Part shown: positions 16,464 through 25,608 of the stretch, piece by piece
Numbering within the stretch: the first letter of the stretch is position 1
How the letters are laid out: every line of letters starts with the position of its first letter
Origin: G963665925 sp963676345
Lineage (GTDB): Bacteria; Bacillota; Clostridia; Peptostreptococcales; Acidaminobacteraceae
Reading direction: 5' to 3'
NCBI GenBank assembly: GCA_963676345.2
Contig: CAXXTS010000004.1
Coordinates: 447,609 to 511,608 of the forward strand
DNA: 64,000 nucleotides
Made by a program: the position numbers and the translations under genes
The notes under the pieces: generated by a model
The model's input: only the letters and a program-made list of their open reading frames with translations
The model's database searches: none
What the model was told of the DNA's origin: nothing

Positions 16464-17750
16464 ATGTCAACTGTAGTAATTGTAGGGTCTCAATGGGGAG
16501 ACGAAGGCAAAGGCAAGGTCATTGATTATCTAGCGAGCGAAGCGGATGTTGTTGTCCGTGGACAGGGCGGCAACAATGCTGGTCATACGGTTGTAGTCGG
16601 TGATGAAAAGTATGCACTGCACTTGATTCCATCAGGTGTTCTTTATGAAAACACAATAAATGTAATCGGAAATGGCGTTGTTGTAGATCCAGAAAGCTTA
16701 ATCAAAGAGCTAGATGGTTTGGAAGGCCGTGGCGTGAATACAGATCACATTCGTATAAGCGACCGTGCACACCTTGTATTTCCGTACCATAAAGAAATAG
16801 ACCGTCTCTCAGAAGAGGCACGTGGCGACGCTAAGATCGGTACGACAAAAAAAGGTATCGGCCCATGTTATATGGACAAGGTTGAGCGCTCGGGTCTTCG
16901 TGTTTGCGATCTTCTTGACGAGCAGTTTGAAGAAAAACTTCGTGCTCAAGTAGCACATAAAAATAAAATTATTGAAGCGGTTTATGGCGGTACAGCGCTA
17001 GATGCAGACCAGATGGTATCTGATTATGAGCGCTACGCACAGAGACTGCGTCCTTATATTGCGGATACAGTACGCATTGTTTATGATGCAGTTAAAGAAG
17101 ACAAAAAGGTGCTTTTAGAAGGCGCCCAAGGCACACTTCTTGATGTAGATTTTGGTACGTACCCATATGTTACGAGCTCACACCCAATTTCAGGCGGTTT
17201 CGCAATTGGTTCGGGTGTAGGCCCAAATAAAATTGAAGAGGTTCTGGGTATCACAAAGGCCTATACGACACGTGTTGGTATGGGACCATTTGTTACTGAG
17301 CTCAACAATGAGACAGGCGATAAAATCCGTATTCAGGGGCATGAGTTTGGTACGACAACAGGTCGTGCGCGCCGCTGCGGATGGCTTGATACGGTTATCG
17401 TAAATTACGCTGCGCGTGTAAACGGCATGACAGCAATGTCACTTATGCTTCTTGATGTTTTAACAGGTTTTGAGGAAGTTAAAATCTGTAAGGCGTACAA
17501 GTGCGGCGATGAAATTCTTGAAGACTATCCAGCGAGTCTATCACTGCTTGAAAAGTGTGAACCTGTTTATGAAGTGCTTCCAGGATGGACTGAGGACATT
17601 ACAAACGCAGAGTCATTTGAAGATCTGCCAGAAAACTGTCAGAACTATGTAAACCGCATTGAATCCCTAACAGGTGTGCCGGTGAAAATTATTTCTGTGG
17701 GTCCAAAGCGTACTCAAACAATCATTCGTGAGCGTGTTTACCGCGACTAA
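16464..17750 (+). CDS. purA: Adenylosuccinate synthetase
   Basis: A 428-residue enzyme of standard length. It has the P-loop GSQWGDEGKGK at the N-terminus, the GQGGNNAGHTV motif with the catalytic His, GTTKKGIGP, and the C-terminal VGPKRTQTI. It makes adenylosuccinate from IMP, aspartate and GTP on the route to AMP. It is a single-gene unit flanked by its own promoter and terminator. Confidence 0.98.
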   Translation: MSTVVIVGSQWGDEGKGKVIDYLASEADVVVRGQGGNNAGHTVVVGDEKYALHLIPSGVLYENTINVIGNGVVVDPESLIKELDGLEGRGVNTDHIRISDRAHLVFPYHKEIDRLSEEARGDAKIGTTKKGIGPCYMDKVERSGLRVCDLLDEQFEEKLRAQVAHKNKIIEAVYGGTALDADQMVSDYERYAQRLRPYIADTVRIVYDAVKEDKKVLLEGAQGTLLDVDFGTYPYVTSSHPISGGFAIGSGVGPNKIEEVLGITKAYTTRVGMGPFVTELNNETGDKIRIQGHEFGTTTGRARRCGWLDTVIVNYAARVNGMTAMSLMLLDVLTGFEEVKICKAYKCGDEILEDYPASLSLLEKCEPVYEVLPGWTEDITNAESFEDLPENCQNYVNRIESLTGVPVKIISVGPKRTQTIIRERVYRD

Positions 17751-17768
17751 TTATAAGTTCATTAAGTC

Positions 17769-17809
17769 AAAAACCTTCCTATCTATATAGATAAGAAGGT
17801 TTTTTTTAT
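17769..17809 (+). terminator. Intrinsic terminator after purA
   Basis: AAAACCTTCctATCTATATAGATaaGAAGGTTTT is the stem-loop (arms 17770-17779 and 17794-17803), followed by T residues. Confidence 0.9.
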
Positions 17810-17880
17810 TTAGATTATTTAGAGATGACATAATCTGTGATATACTTATGTAGAATACGGGAATTATGACCTTTGAGTAA

Positions 17881-17910
17881 TTGACATGAGAATAGATAAT
17901 TGGATAAAAC
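17881..17910 (+). promoter_or_regulatory. Candidate promoter of the M23 peptidase gene
   Basis: TTGACA (17881-17886) is perfect, with TAAAAC about 18 bases downstream. It lies 31 bases before the ATG. No 6-5-6 TGTAA direct repeat of WalR type was found here. Confidence 0.5.
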
Positions 17911-17940
17911 TCGACTGAAAATGGGAAACAGGGGCTCAAT

Positions 17941-19434
17941 ATGCAAAGTAAAGATTGGAAGGATCAGTTTCTTGATAAACTGGCCTGGCTCGTTGCGGTT
18001 ATAGCTAGTCCTTTCTATGGACTATATGCGAGCTTTAAAAGATCAAGACGCAAAAAATCATATTACAGAGGTGCCAAATCTAATCGGTACGACTTTAAGT
18101 ACAAGTTTAAAAAATTCATGGAAGACCACCATCATGTTGCCTATGCCTGTGTCGCCGTAATGGTGCTGGGTGTTATTGGTTACACGGTAGCTGATTTTAC
18201 ACCAAAAAATGTGTCTGCTTCTGCACAAGCGGAGCCGCAAAGCGCAGTCGCTTCAGCTAAGGCAGATATTCAGACTTCTGCTGTAGCAGAAATTGAAGGT
18301 GTTTCGCAAGCTGAAACAGCTCAAGCACCTGTACTTTCAGAAGAAGAGATATTATACAATCAGCTGATTTCAAATATTTCAAATACTGCAACCGTAGCTG
18401 TTTCAGGGTATGAAATCACAGCAAATGACATACCAGTGGCGTATTTTCACACACGTCAGATGTCAGAAGATGTACTTGAAACCCTAAAGAACAGGTACAC
18501 AGACAATGAAGAAACGACATACTTACGTACATATTTTCAGGAAAATGTAGAAATTAGTAAGGCTTATAAGACAGTTGCAGCTTGGAAAGCATTTCTACAG
18601 CCAGAAGAGGTTATTGACTATATTGTTAGAGGAACCAATGAACAGAAGCGTCATATCGTTGAAAAAGGCGAGAACTTCTGGGTAATTGCAAAGGGTTACG
18701 GCATTCCGGTCAGTGATTTGGTTAAAGCAAATCCGGATGTTGTTCCGGAAAGACTGCAAATTGGTCAGCAAATCAGCTTGGTTGTTCCAAGACCGCTAAT
18801 CAGTGTTTACACAGTTGAGTATGCTGAATATGATGATGAAATTCAATATGATATCGAATACGAAGATACAGCATCTATGTACCAAGGCGAATACAGAACC
18901 AAAGTTTCCGGAGAAAAGGGCGCACGGTTTGTTGAAGCAGAAGTGTACAGAGTAAATGGTCTTGAAGTTGGTCGTGTGGTTAAAAACGAAGAGGTTTTAG
19001 AGCAGCCTACGACGAAAGTGGTTTATAGAGGTACAAAAGATCCGCCACCGCGTAAGGGAACGGGCGTTTTTGCAAAACCGACAAGTCGTGGCTATATCAC
19101 TTCTGGATTTGGTTGGAGATGGGGGCGTCAGCATACAGGCATTGATATTGGTGTACCAATTGGAACGCCAGTAACAGCAGCCGATGGCGGCGAGGTCATT
19201 TTCTCAGGAACAAAAGGTGGCTATGGAAAATGCATTATCATTGACCATGGTGCAAATATGAAAACACTCTATGCTCATAACTCTAAGTTGTACATGAGAA
19301 AAGGGGACAAGGTCTTTAAAGGCCAGACGATTGCAGCATCAGGCAATACAGGCAGAAGTACAGGTCCGCATCTTCATTTTGAAATTCAAAAAAATGGTGT
19401 GCCTGTGAATCCGACCGGATATGTTTCCTATTAA
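17941..19434 (+). CDS. LysM-G5-M23 peptidoglycan endopeptidase
   Basis: A 497-residue membrane-anchored or secreted cell-wall hydrolase. A basic cytoplasmic N-terminus precedes a membrane segment at about residues 63-83. A LysM domain (VEKGENFWVIAKGYGIPVSDLVKANP) lies near 238-285, a G5 domain follows at about 290-365, and the M23 domain covers 380-497. Zinc ligands and catalytic residues are visible in HTGIDIGVPIGTPV and GPHLHFEI. Domain order matches clostridial murein DD-endopeptidases. It sits directly upstream of walR, whose regulon usually includes such hydrolases. Confidence 0.93.
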   Translation: MQSKDWKDQFLDKLAWLVAVIASPFYGLYASFKRSRRKKSYYRGAKSNRYDFKYKFKKFMEDHHHVAYACVAVMVLGVIGYTVADFTPKNVSASAQAEPQSAVASAKADIQTSAVAEIEGVSQAETAQAPVLSEEEILYNQLISNISNTATVAVSGYEITANDIPVAYFHTRQMSEDVLETLKNRYTDNEETTYLRTYFQENVEISKAYKTVAAWKAFLQPEEVIDYIVRGTNEQKRHIVEKGENFWVIAKGYGIPVSDLVKANPDVVPERLQIGQQISLVVPRPLISVYTVEYAEYDDEIQYDIEYEDTASMYQGEYRTKVSGEKGARFVEAEVYRVNGLEVGRVVKNEEVLEQPTTKVVYRGTKDPPPRKGTGVFAKPTSRGYITSGFGWRWGRQHTGIDIGVPIGTPVTAADGGEVIFSGTKGGYGKCIIIDHGANMKTLYAHNSKLYMRKGDKVFKGQTIAASGNTGRSTGPHLHFEIQKNGVPVNPTGYVSY

Positions 19435-19458
19435 ATCAGAGTGAAGCAAATATGTATT

Positions 19459-19494
19459 TAAATACCGCTATGTGGAAGCATAGTGGTATTTTTG
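19459..19494 (+). terminator. Intrinsic terminator before walR
   Basis: The stem AAATACCGCTATG/CATAGTGGTATTT (one G-T pair) with a six-base loop is followed by T residues. walR therefore has its own promoter; TACTATAAT at about 19521-19529 supplies a good -10. Confidence 0.85.
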
Positions 19495-19556
19495 ATAATA
19501 AAGATAAAAAGGATCGATGTACTATAATGTGCGTAGAACACGATTGAGGTGAAACT

Positions 19557-20252
19557 ATGGATAAGAAAATTCTAGTTGTTGATGATGAAAAGCCGATAGC
19601 AGACATTATTAAGTTTAATCTTGTTAAAGAAGGTTTTACAGTTGTGGTTGCTTATGACGGTGAAGAAGCAATAAAGATGCATGATAATATGATGCCGGAT
19701 TTGATGCTGCTTGATGTGATGCTTCCAAAGATGGATGGCTTTCAGGTGTGCAGAAAAATTCGCGAAAAGCATGCAACGCCAATTATTATGCTGACAGCCA
19801 AGGAAGAAGAAGTTGATAAGGTGCTGGGTCTAGAACTGGGGGCAGATGACTACATTACAAAACCATTTGGCATGCGTGAGCTCATAGCCAGGGTTAAAGC
19901 CAACCTGCGCCGCATTGACATGGACGGCACTGTAGAGACAGGAGAAGTCAGTGTCATTGAGTCAGGAAACCTGAGTATAGATCTTGACCGTTATGAGGTC
20001 AGCAAGGATAGTGAAGTCATTGAACTCACACTGCGTGAGTTTGAACTGCTCAAGTACTTGGCAACGCAGGAAAACCAAATTTTCTCAAGAGAGCAGCTGC
20101 TCAAAGATGTTTGGGGATATGAATACTTTGGCGATATCAGAACGGTAGATGTTACGGTGCGACGCTTGCGTGAAAAAATTGAAGATGATTCAAGCAGTCC
20201 AAAGTACATTTTGACAAAGCGTGGCGTGGGCTACTATTTTAGGAGGACTTAA
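19557..20252 (+). CDS. walR: WalR (YycF) response regulator
   Basis: A 231-residue OmpR/PhoB-family regulator. The receiver domain has the acidic pair VVDDE, phospho-acceptor Asp53 in LLDVMLPKMDG and Lys in ITKPFGMREL. The winged-helix domain ends RGVGYYFRRT. High similarity to YycF and the walK-yycH-yycI-yycJ genes downstream fix the identity. It is the essential cell-wall homeostasis regulator of Firmicutes and binds TGTWAH-N5-TGTWAH direct repeats; one such repeat occurs at 22103-22119. Confidence 0.97.
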   Translation: MDKKILVVDDEKPIADIIKFNLVKEGFTVVVAYDGEEAIKMHDNMMPDLMLLDVMLPKMDGFQVCRKIREKHATPIIMLTAKEEEVDKVLGLELGADDYITKPFGMRELIARVKANLRRIDMDGTVETGEVSVIESGNLSIDLDRYEVSKDSEVIELTLREFELLKYLATQENQIFSREQLLKDVWGYEYFGDIRTVDVTVRRLREKIEDDSSSPKYILTKRGVGYYFRRT

Positions 20253-20258
20253 GAGCAT

Positions 20259-22052
20259 ATGTTTAAGAGCATAAGATGGAAGTTTATTATCATCTATTTC
20301 ATGCTCGTGTTTATAGCGATGATCATTGCAGGCGTATTCATCATTCAGTCCATACAAGAATACCACTTTGATAACGTGACACGTGAGTTGACTGAGATTT
20401 CGGAGCTGGTGCTCCCAAAGCTGGAACGTTATGATAATTTGCAGTCTAATCAGGATGAAATTCAAAATCTGATTGCAGGTGTTCAAGATGTTGGAATCAG
20501 CAAGGAAATATATGTTGTTAATCGAAATAACAACGGCATAGTCGCAACATCTACAGAAAATATCGGTATTTCTGCTGAAGAAGTTTTGAAGCTGGATTTA
20601 CTTCTTTCGGGACTCAACGGCAGAAATGATGAATCCATTGAGAATATTCAAAGTGGAGCGACGGTTTTCCGATCAAAGGATATGATTTTTCCAATCGTAC
20701 ACTCTGGGAATGTTACAGGTGCGCTTTATTTGCGTTCAGACCTTCGGGAAATCTTTGAGACCCTGAACAAATCGATTGTCATTATTATTCAGGCGATTGT
20801 ACTGTCATCTGGCTTTACTATCTTGCTGGGATTCTTTATTGCCAGAACGATAACCGATCCGATCAATGATGTTACCATGCGTGTAGCCAAGCTTGCGCAA
20901 GGGGACTTTAATCAGGTTGTCCAGGTGCGTTCTGACGATGAAATCGGTCAGCTTGCAGATACCTTCAACTACCTGACAGGCAGGCTAAACACGAGTATGC
21001 GAGAAATATCCAGAGAAAAAAGCAAGCTGGAAACCATCATCAACCACATGGATGATGGGCTTATTGCTGTAAATAAAGAAGGCGAAATCATTCATATCAA
21101 TCCTAAGGCACAAGATGTCCTTCATATTTCTGAAGAGGAATCTGATTTTAATGAAATCGCTCAGCGTATAGACTTGGGCCTAACGCTGGATAATATTGTT
21201 TTCAACAATCCTGACTGGACAGGGTCCATTACAGAGAGGTTTGAGAACAGATACTTGAAAATAAGTTTTGCACCGTATATTAATGATCAAGATGAGAAAA
21301 ATGGTTTCGTATTTCTCATTCAGGACATCACGGAAATGCAACGGCTTGAAGACATGCGCAGAGAGTTTGTCGCCAATGTTTCACATGAGCTTAAAACACC
21401 GCTGACGAGTATTAAAAGTTATACGGAAACCATACTGGATGGCATGATTGAAGACCGTGAAATGACAGAGCGTTTTCTTTCCGTTGTCAATTCAGAGGCT
21501 GACCGAATGACACGACTCGTGCGCGACTTACTGCAGCTTTCAAATTTCGATTCGCGCAAGGTTGATCTGGAGTTTGAGTACCACGATTATGTCATGCTCC
21601 TTAAAAAGGCAATTATGAAAGTCGAAGTGACGGCCAAGGCAAAAATGCAGGAAATCAAGCTCATTGCAGAAACAGATGAAATCGTTGGATACTTTGATTA
21701 TGACCGTATCGAGCAGGTTATGCTCAATATTTTATCCAATGCGATTAAGTACACGCCTGAGAACGGACGTATAAAAGCCTTTATAACACGAAACGGAGAT
21801 TTTGTTCAAATGCGTGTGGACGATACAGGGATTGGTATCAGCAAAAAGAATCTGACTCGTATATTTGAACGCTTTTATCGTGTCGATAAGGCGCGGTCTC
21901 GTAATATGGGTGGAACGGGCCTGGGACTATCCATTGCCAAAGAAATTGTTGAGCTGCATCAAGGTGAAATCGAAGTAGACTCAAAGGTTGGCGTTGGGAC
22001 GCGTATTACGGTTTTCATACCACTTGAAGTGGAACCAGATGGAAATGAATAG
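20259..22052 (+). CDS. walK: WalK (YycG) sensor histidine kinase
   Basis: A 597-residue kinase: transmembrane segment 1 at about residues 8-30, an extracellular domain to about 168, transmembrane segment 2 at 170-195, then HAMP, a PAS domain (IINHMDDGLIAVNKEGEIIHINP), HisKA with phospho-acceptor His376 in NVSHELKTPLTS, and the HATPase with N, G1 and G2 boxes (NILSNAIKYTP, DDTGIGI, GTGLGLSI). This is the WalK layout. It begins six bases after walR behind AGGAGG. Confidence 0.97.
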   Translation: MFKSIRWKFIIIYFMLVFIAMIIAGVFIIQSIQEYHFDNVTRELTEISELVLPKLERYDNLQSNQDEIQNLIAGVQDVGISKEIYVVNRNNNGIVATSTENIGISAEEVLKLDLLLSGLNGRNDESIENIQSGATVFRSKDMIFPIVHSGNVTGALYLRSDLREIFETLNKSIVIIIQAIVLSSGFTILLGFFIARTITDPINDVTMRVAKLAQGDFNQVVQVRSDDEIGQLADTFNYLTGRLNTSMREISREKSKLETIINHMDDGLIAVNKEGEIIHINPKAQDVLHISEEESDFNEIAQRIDLGLTLDNIVFNNPDWTGSITERFENRYLKISFAPYINDQDEKNGFVFLIQDITEMQRLEDMRREFVANVSHELKTPLTSIKSYTETILDGMIEDREMTERFLSVVNSEADRMTRLVRDLLQLSNFDSRKVDLEFEYHDYVMLLKKAIMKVEVTAKAKMQEIKLIAETDEIVGYFDYDRIEQVMLNILSNAIKYTPENGRIKAFITRNGDFVQMRVDDTGIGISKKNLTRIFERFYRVDKARSRNMGGTGLGLSIAKEIVELHQGEIEVDSKVGVGTRITVFIPLEVEPDGNE

Positions 22053-22102
22053 GATATTTGTGTCGAAATGTGTCGAATTGTGTAATCTTCACTTAAAAGT
22101 GG

Positions 22103-22135
22103 TGTAATACTCCTGTAATATTCCTTGTGTATAAT
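22103..22135 (+). promoter_or_regulatory. WalR-type direct repeat overlapping a promoter
   Basis: TGTAAT-ACTCC-TGTAAT at 22103-22119 fits the WalR consensus TGTWAH-N5-TGTWAH exactly. TATAAT at 22130-22135 is a perfect -10. The box covers the position where the -35 (22107-22112) should be, and no good -35 hexamer exists. Such an arrangement suits direct activation or repression by WalR of the downstream genes. The promoter would serve 22193-26412 independently of the walR promoter. Confidence 0.65.
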
Positions 22136-22192
22136 GAACTTGAAATGGAATGATATAGTCTAAAAGATATAAGTATTTCTTACGAAAGTTGG

Positions 22193-23260
22193 ATGTGTAT
22201 GTTTAAAAAGGGTTTTACCCTCATGATGGTAGGATTGCTCTTTGCAATACTATCTACGGCTGCGTTTGCCAGCATACAATTGAATCCAGTTGATGATGTC
22301 ATGATTGAAATCAATGAACCCCAAATTGGTTCAGAACGTCAGCTCTATGTTAAGGGCTCTATGGCGATTTCAATACGTGCCTATGGAGAGCAGGATGTAG
22401 ACATGAGCCTGTATAAGGTCATGCCCTCCATTGACGATGATGTCTTTGAAGACGTCGCAGACTCAGACATGATCCTCTATGCAGAGGACATGCCTTTTGA
22501 AGTTGTCAGCGGCGGCAGTATTGTTGCGCGTGAGTTTGGCGATACTGAAGCTGAAACTGACGATGATGAAGTTTTAGAAGCTGCAAATCGATCTGAAGAT
22601 ACGGAAAAAACGGACTCCATTATCAATGGTGCCGAGGCCCTTCTCCAAAAAGAAAAGATTTCAGCAAAAGATCGTCAGGAAATCATTAAGAACTATACAC
22701 ATGTCAAAGAAGACTTAGAGGAACAGGTTGAGGACTTGGAATCAGCGTTTGATGACGCTGAGGCACTCCTTGAAACCGATGAAATTGTCCTTGAAACATT
22801 AAGTGAAGATGAAATGGATCTGCTGGCCACTTATCTTGAAGAGGTTGAGAACACGAAAACGCTTCTTATTGAATATGAGGCTGCACGCAGGGCATATAAA
22901 GCAATTTTTGAGGTTCCAATTTTCGGACCTGAGAATTTAATGGATACGAAGATACCAACATTTTTCCAAAAGACTGTTGAAAAAATTACGCCTGGCGTAT
23001 ACAGAATGGTATTTACCAGCACTGAGACAGGGGAAGAATATGATATCATTGAGTTCGAAGTCACCAAGGAACTGACTGAGGAAGATATTAAAGAGGCTAT
23101 GCCGAGTAATTTTGAAGAGTTGATTCTACCAGGTGGAAACAATGAGGAAGAAACAACAGAGACTGATCTTCAAATTGACACTGGCGAGGTCGATGAAGAA
23201 AGTGAAGAAAATACTGGCGAGTTTACACCAGTAGATACAATAGAAAATTCGAACGAGTAA
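22193..23260 (+). CDS. Secreted acidic coiled-coil protein inside the walRK operon
   Basis: A 355-residue protein I do not recognise. ATG 22193 or ATG 22199 could start it; neither has a strong ribosome site. Residues about 3-27 form a signal peptide ending TAAFA. A beta-rich part follows, then a charged helical region (about 145-235) likely to be a coiled coil, a second compact part (about 240-305) ending in a strand-like segment, and an acidic low-complexity tail. It separates walK from yycH, which are usually adjacent. Position and WalR box suggest an extracytoplasmic accessory of the WalK pathway; that is inference. Confidence 0.75.
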   Translation: MCMFKKGFTLMMVGLLFAILSTAAFASIQLNPVDDVMIEINEPQIGSERQLYVKGSMAISIRAYGEQDVDMSLYKVMPSIDDDVFEDVADSDMILYAEDMPFEVVSGGSIVAREFGDTEAETDDDEVLEAANRSEDTEKTDSIINGAEALLQKEKISAKDRQEIIKNYTHVKEDLEEQVEDLESAFDDAEALLETDEIVLETLSEDEMDLLATYLEEVENTKTLLIEYEAARRAYKAIFEVPIFGPENLMDTKIPTFFQKTVEKITPGVYRMVFTSTETGEEYDIIEFEVTKELTEEDIKEAMPSNFEELILPGGNNEEETTETDLQIDTGEVDEESEENTGEFTPVDTIENSNE

Positions 23261-23274
23261 TTTCGGGAGGGCAC

Positions 23275-24735
23275 ATGAACAGAGAAATGTTAAAATCGAT
23301 GACATTAGTGTCATTATTTGTTCTCTGCATTGTTCTAACCGGGCAGCTCATGTTGAGTCTTTCAACTGATAGACAAGACAGTACAGTTCAAGCGCTGGCT
23401 GTTGAGAAAACCTACGATTTGAAAGAAGTCTTTAGCCCCCAAAGCTTCATTATTAGTTTTGGGGGTGGAATTTATACTCAGAATTACACTGAGGAAAATT
23501 TGAAGATTTGGAGTCTGGCAATGGATTCCCTGGTGTCGATCTTTGATGGACTGGAAGAGGGAGATCAGTTAGAAGCCGTTGAAATATCGAGGTGGAATGA
23601 ACTTGTAAAGGGACGCGCGGTTCGATTTGTCTTGCCATTTAACATGGCTCTTAGTGACATACAAACAATGCTTAATTTAGACGCTTTTCCATTTGGAGAA
23701 GACCATAAGATCAATTCCATACTGTTTTCGACACATGTACCTGACGCCGTTTATTTTGGAAACGAATCAGAACATGTGTATTTTAGATTGTCAGGAAATA
23801 TCAAATCAGATGAAATAGCCAGTGAAATTGGTCTTGTTGAATCAGATACGTCTATCGAGTACAGAAGAGTTGAAGATTTATTCGGTTTGAGTGGGCGTGG
23901 TGACAATCTAGTGGATAAACAAAACAATAGTGTTTTTCCAATCACGACAATGCGTGTCGACTTTGTCAATATTACCCCTGAGGTGGATGTAACAGCAAGT
24001 GATGACAGTGCACTTAAGTCTTATGCCAATAAAGCATTCGGCAAGCAATTCAACTTTGTCAAGAAAATGCAGGATGTAGATGGTTCAATCATTTATCTGT
24101 ATGGATATGGGAACAAAGCCCTGCGCCTGGGTGCAGATGGGTCAATTGAGTTTACCCAGCGCCTCGAGTCTGGAACGAACCTAGAATCACTAGAACTAAA
24201 ACCTGCACTAAATCTGGCTTTGAATTATGTAGATCAATACGGTGGTGCACCTAGCAGTTTGTATTTATCAGATTACACCGTCCATGAAGATGAAGACAAG
24301 AATACGGTATATGGTTTTGACTTCGCTTATAAAATCAAAGAGCTGCCGGTCATACTGGAAAGCTCAGACACAGGAAATAGTATTCGTGTCGATATTGTAG
24401 GAGACAGGGTCGTTAATTTTTCAAGACGCATTCATAAATATAGAGACAGTTTTATTTTGGATTTTTATCCGAGGGCACTGACCATTAATGAAGTCCTTGA
24501 AAGAAACAGTTCAATTATAGAGAGTGACTATGAAAAAAATCTCCCTGAGGGGATGAGTTTGTCAAGCTCAGAACTATGGGTACGTATTTTATGTGATATC
24601 TCCCATGTTGAGTTATCATATTTTCTTGAAGAAAACAAAACCTACCTTTATCCTGTATGGAAGCTGGATATTGGTGAAATGAGCTATTCGTTCAGACTGT
24701 ATGATGGCAGGCTGTTGAAGGTTGAAAAGAAATAG
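23275..24735 (+). CDS. yycH: YycH-like regulator of WalK
   Basis: A 486-residue protein with one N-terminal membrane segment (about residues 9-28) and a large extracytoplasmic region. It is divergent from Bacillus YycH, so the call rests on size, topology and its place between walK and yycI. YycH and YycI contact the WalK membrane segments and tune kinase activity. GGGAGG precedes the ATG. Confidence 0.75.
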   Translation: MNREMLKSMTLVSLFVLCIVLTGQLMLSLSTDRQDSTVQALAVEKTYDLKEVFSPQSFIISFGGGIYTQNYTEENLKIWSLAMDSLVSIFDGLEEGDQLEAVEISRWNELVKGRAVRFVLPFNMALSDIQTMLNLDAFPFGEDHKINSILFSTHVPDAVYFGNESEHVYFRLSGNIKSDEIASEIGLVESDTSIEYRRVEDLFGLSGRGDNLVDKQNNSVFPITTMRVDFVNITPEVDVTASDDSALKSYANKAFGKQFNFVKKMQDVDGSIIYLYGYGNKALRLGADGSIEFTQRLESGTNLESLELKPALNLALNYVDQYGGAPSSLYLSDYTVHEDEDKNTVYGFDFAYKIKELPVILESSDTGNSIRVDIVGDRVVNFSRRIHKYRDSFILDFYPRALTINEVLERNSSIIESDYEKNLPEGMSLSSSELWVRILCDISHVELSYFLEENKTYLYPVWKLDIGEMSYSFRLYDGRLLKVEKK

Positions 24736-24746
24736 GAGTACGCCTT

Positions 24747-25595
24747 ATGAATTGGGGTCGAACAAAAACGATTTTAATAATCGCTTTGATACTGACAAAT
24801 GGCATTCTAGCCTATATACTTTATGGTGACGCCGTAACAGCAGATGACGCAGCAAAGCTTGCAGAGAATCAGTTGAGTGATGTTATTTTACTGCTTGAAT
24901 CGGAGAATATTTTTATTGATACAGAGGTTTCTGCAAAGCAGCAGATCTTAGAAGACATTCGCCTAACCTATCAAAATTACGAAGAGGACAGTGTTATTCG
25001 TCTACTCTTAGGAGAAAAGTACACGTATATTGAAGAAGGCCGGTATTTATCGGGTGACGCCGAAGTCGAAATACTTGGTAAGCAAGAGTTGGTATACCGA
25101 AAACACAATCCGGTTTTGGGTTATGTTGAAACAGATCTTGAGAAGGCAGAGGAGCTGGCTTTTGAGTTTTTAGAAGAAGTTGGACTATTTAGTACATCTG
25201 TGGTTCACTGGGATACAAAAAGGCAGGATGACGGGTCTGCCCTTGTGGCATTCCGTCAAGAAGAAAATGGGCATTTTGTAGAGAATGCTTACATGAATGT
25301 GACTGTTCGGGGTGAAGAACTCACACAAATGAACCGAAAATGGTTTGGTTCACTTAAGATTCTTGATTCAGATAAAACGGTAGAATCACCTTCAAAAGCG
25401 CTTTTCAGACTACTTCGAGAAATTGATTCCAGAGACCAAATTGAAAGGCCTGTTCATATAGTATCAATGGATTTAGGCTACCGTTTAGTTTCAAACATTC
25501 TCACCATTAACTTTCAAGAAGGTGAACCGAGTCCGTTTTGGAGATTTAGAACCGACGATGGTGAAGTAATATATATAGAAGCACAGGTTGATTAG
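24747..25595 (+). CDS. yycI: YycI-like regulator of WalK
   Basis: A 282-residue protein starting MNWGRTKTILIIALILTNGILAYILY, a typical YycI N-terminus: MNW..TK..FI..FL.LN followed by one membrane segment. The remainder is extracytoplasmic. It is 11 bases from yycH and 13 bases from yycJ. YycI acts with YycH in controlling WalK. Confidence 0.85.
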   Translation: MNWGRTKTILIIALILTNGILAYILYGDAVTADDAAKLAENQLSDVILLLESENIFIDTEVSAKQQILEDIRLTYQNYEEDSVIRLLLGEKYTYIEEGRYLSGDAEVEILGKQELVYRKHNPVLGYVETDLEKAEELAFEFLEEVGLFSTSVVHWDTKRQDDGSALVAFRQEENGHFVENAYMNVTVRGEELTQMNRKWFGSLKILDSDKTVESPSKALFRLLREIDSRDQIERPVHIVSMDLGYRLVSNILTINFQEGEPSPFWRFRTDDGEVIYIEAQVD

Positions 25596-25608
25596 GAAAG
25601 AGGTCATT

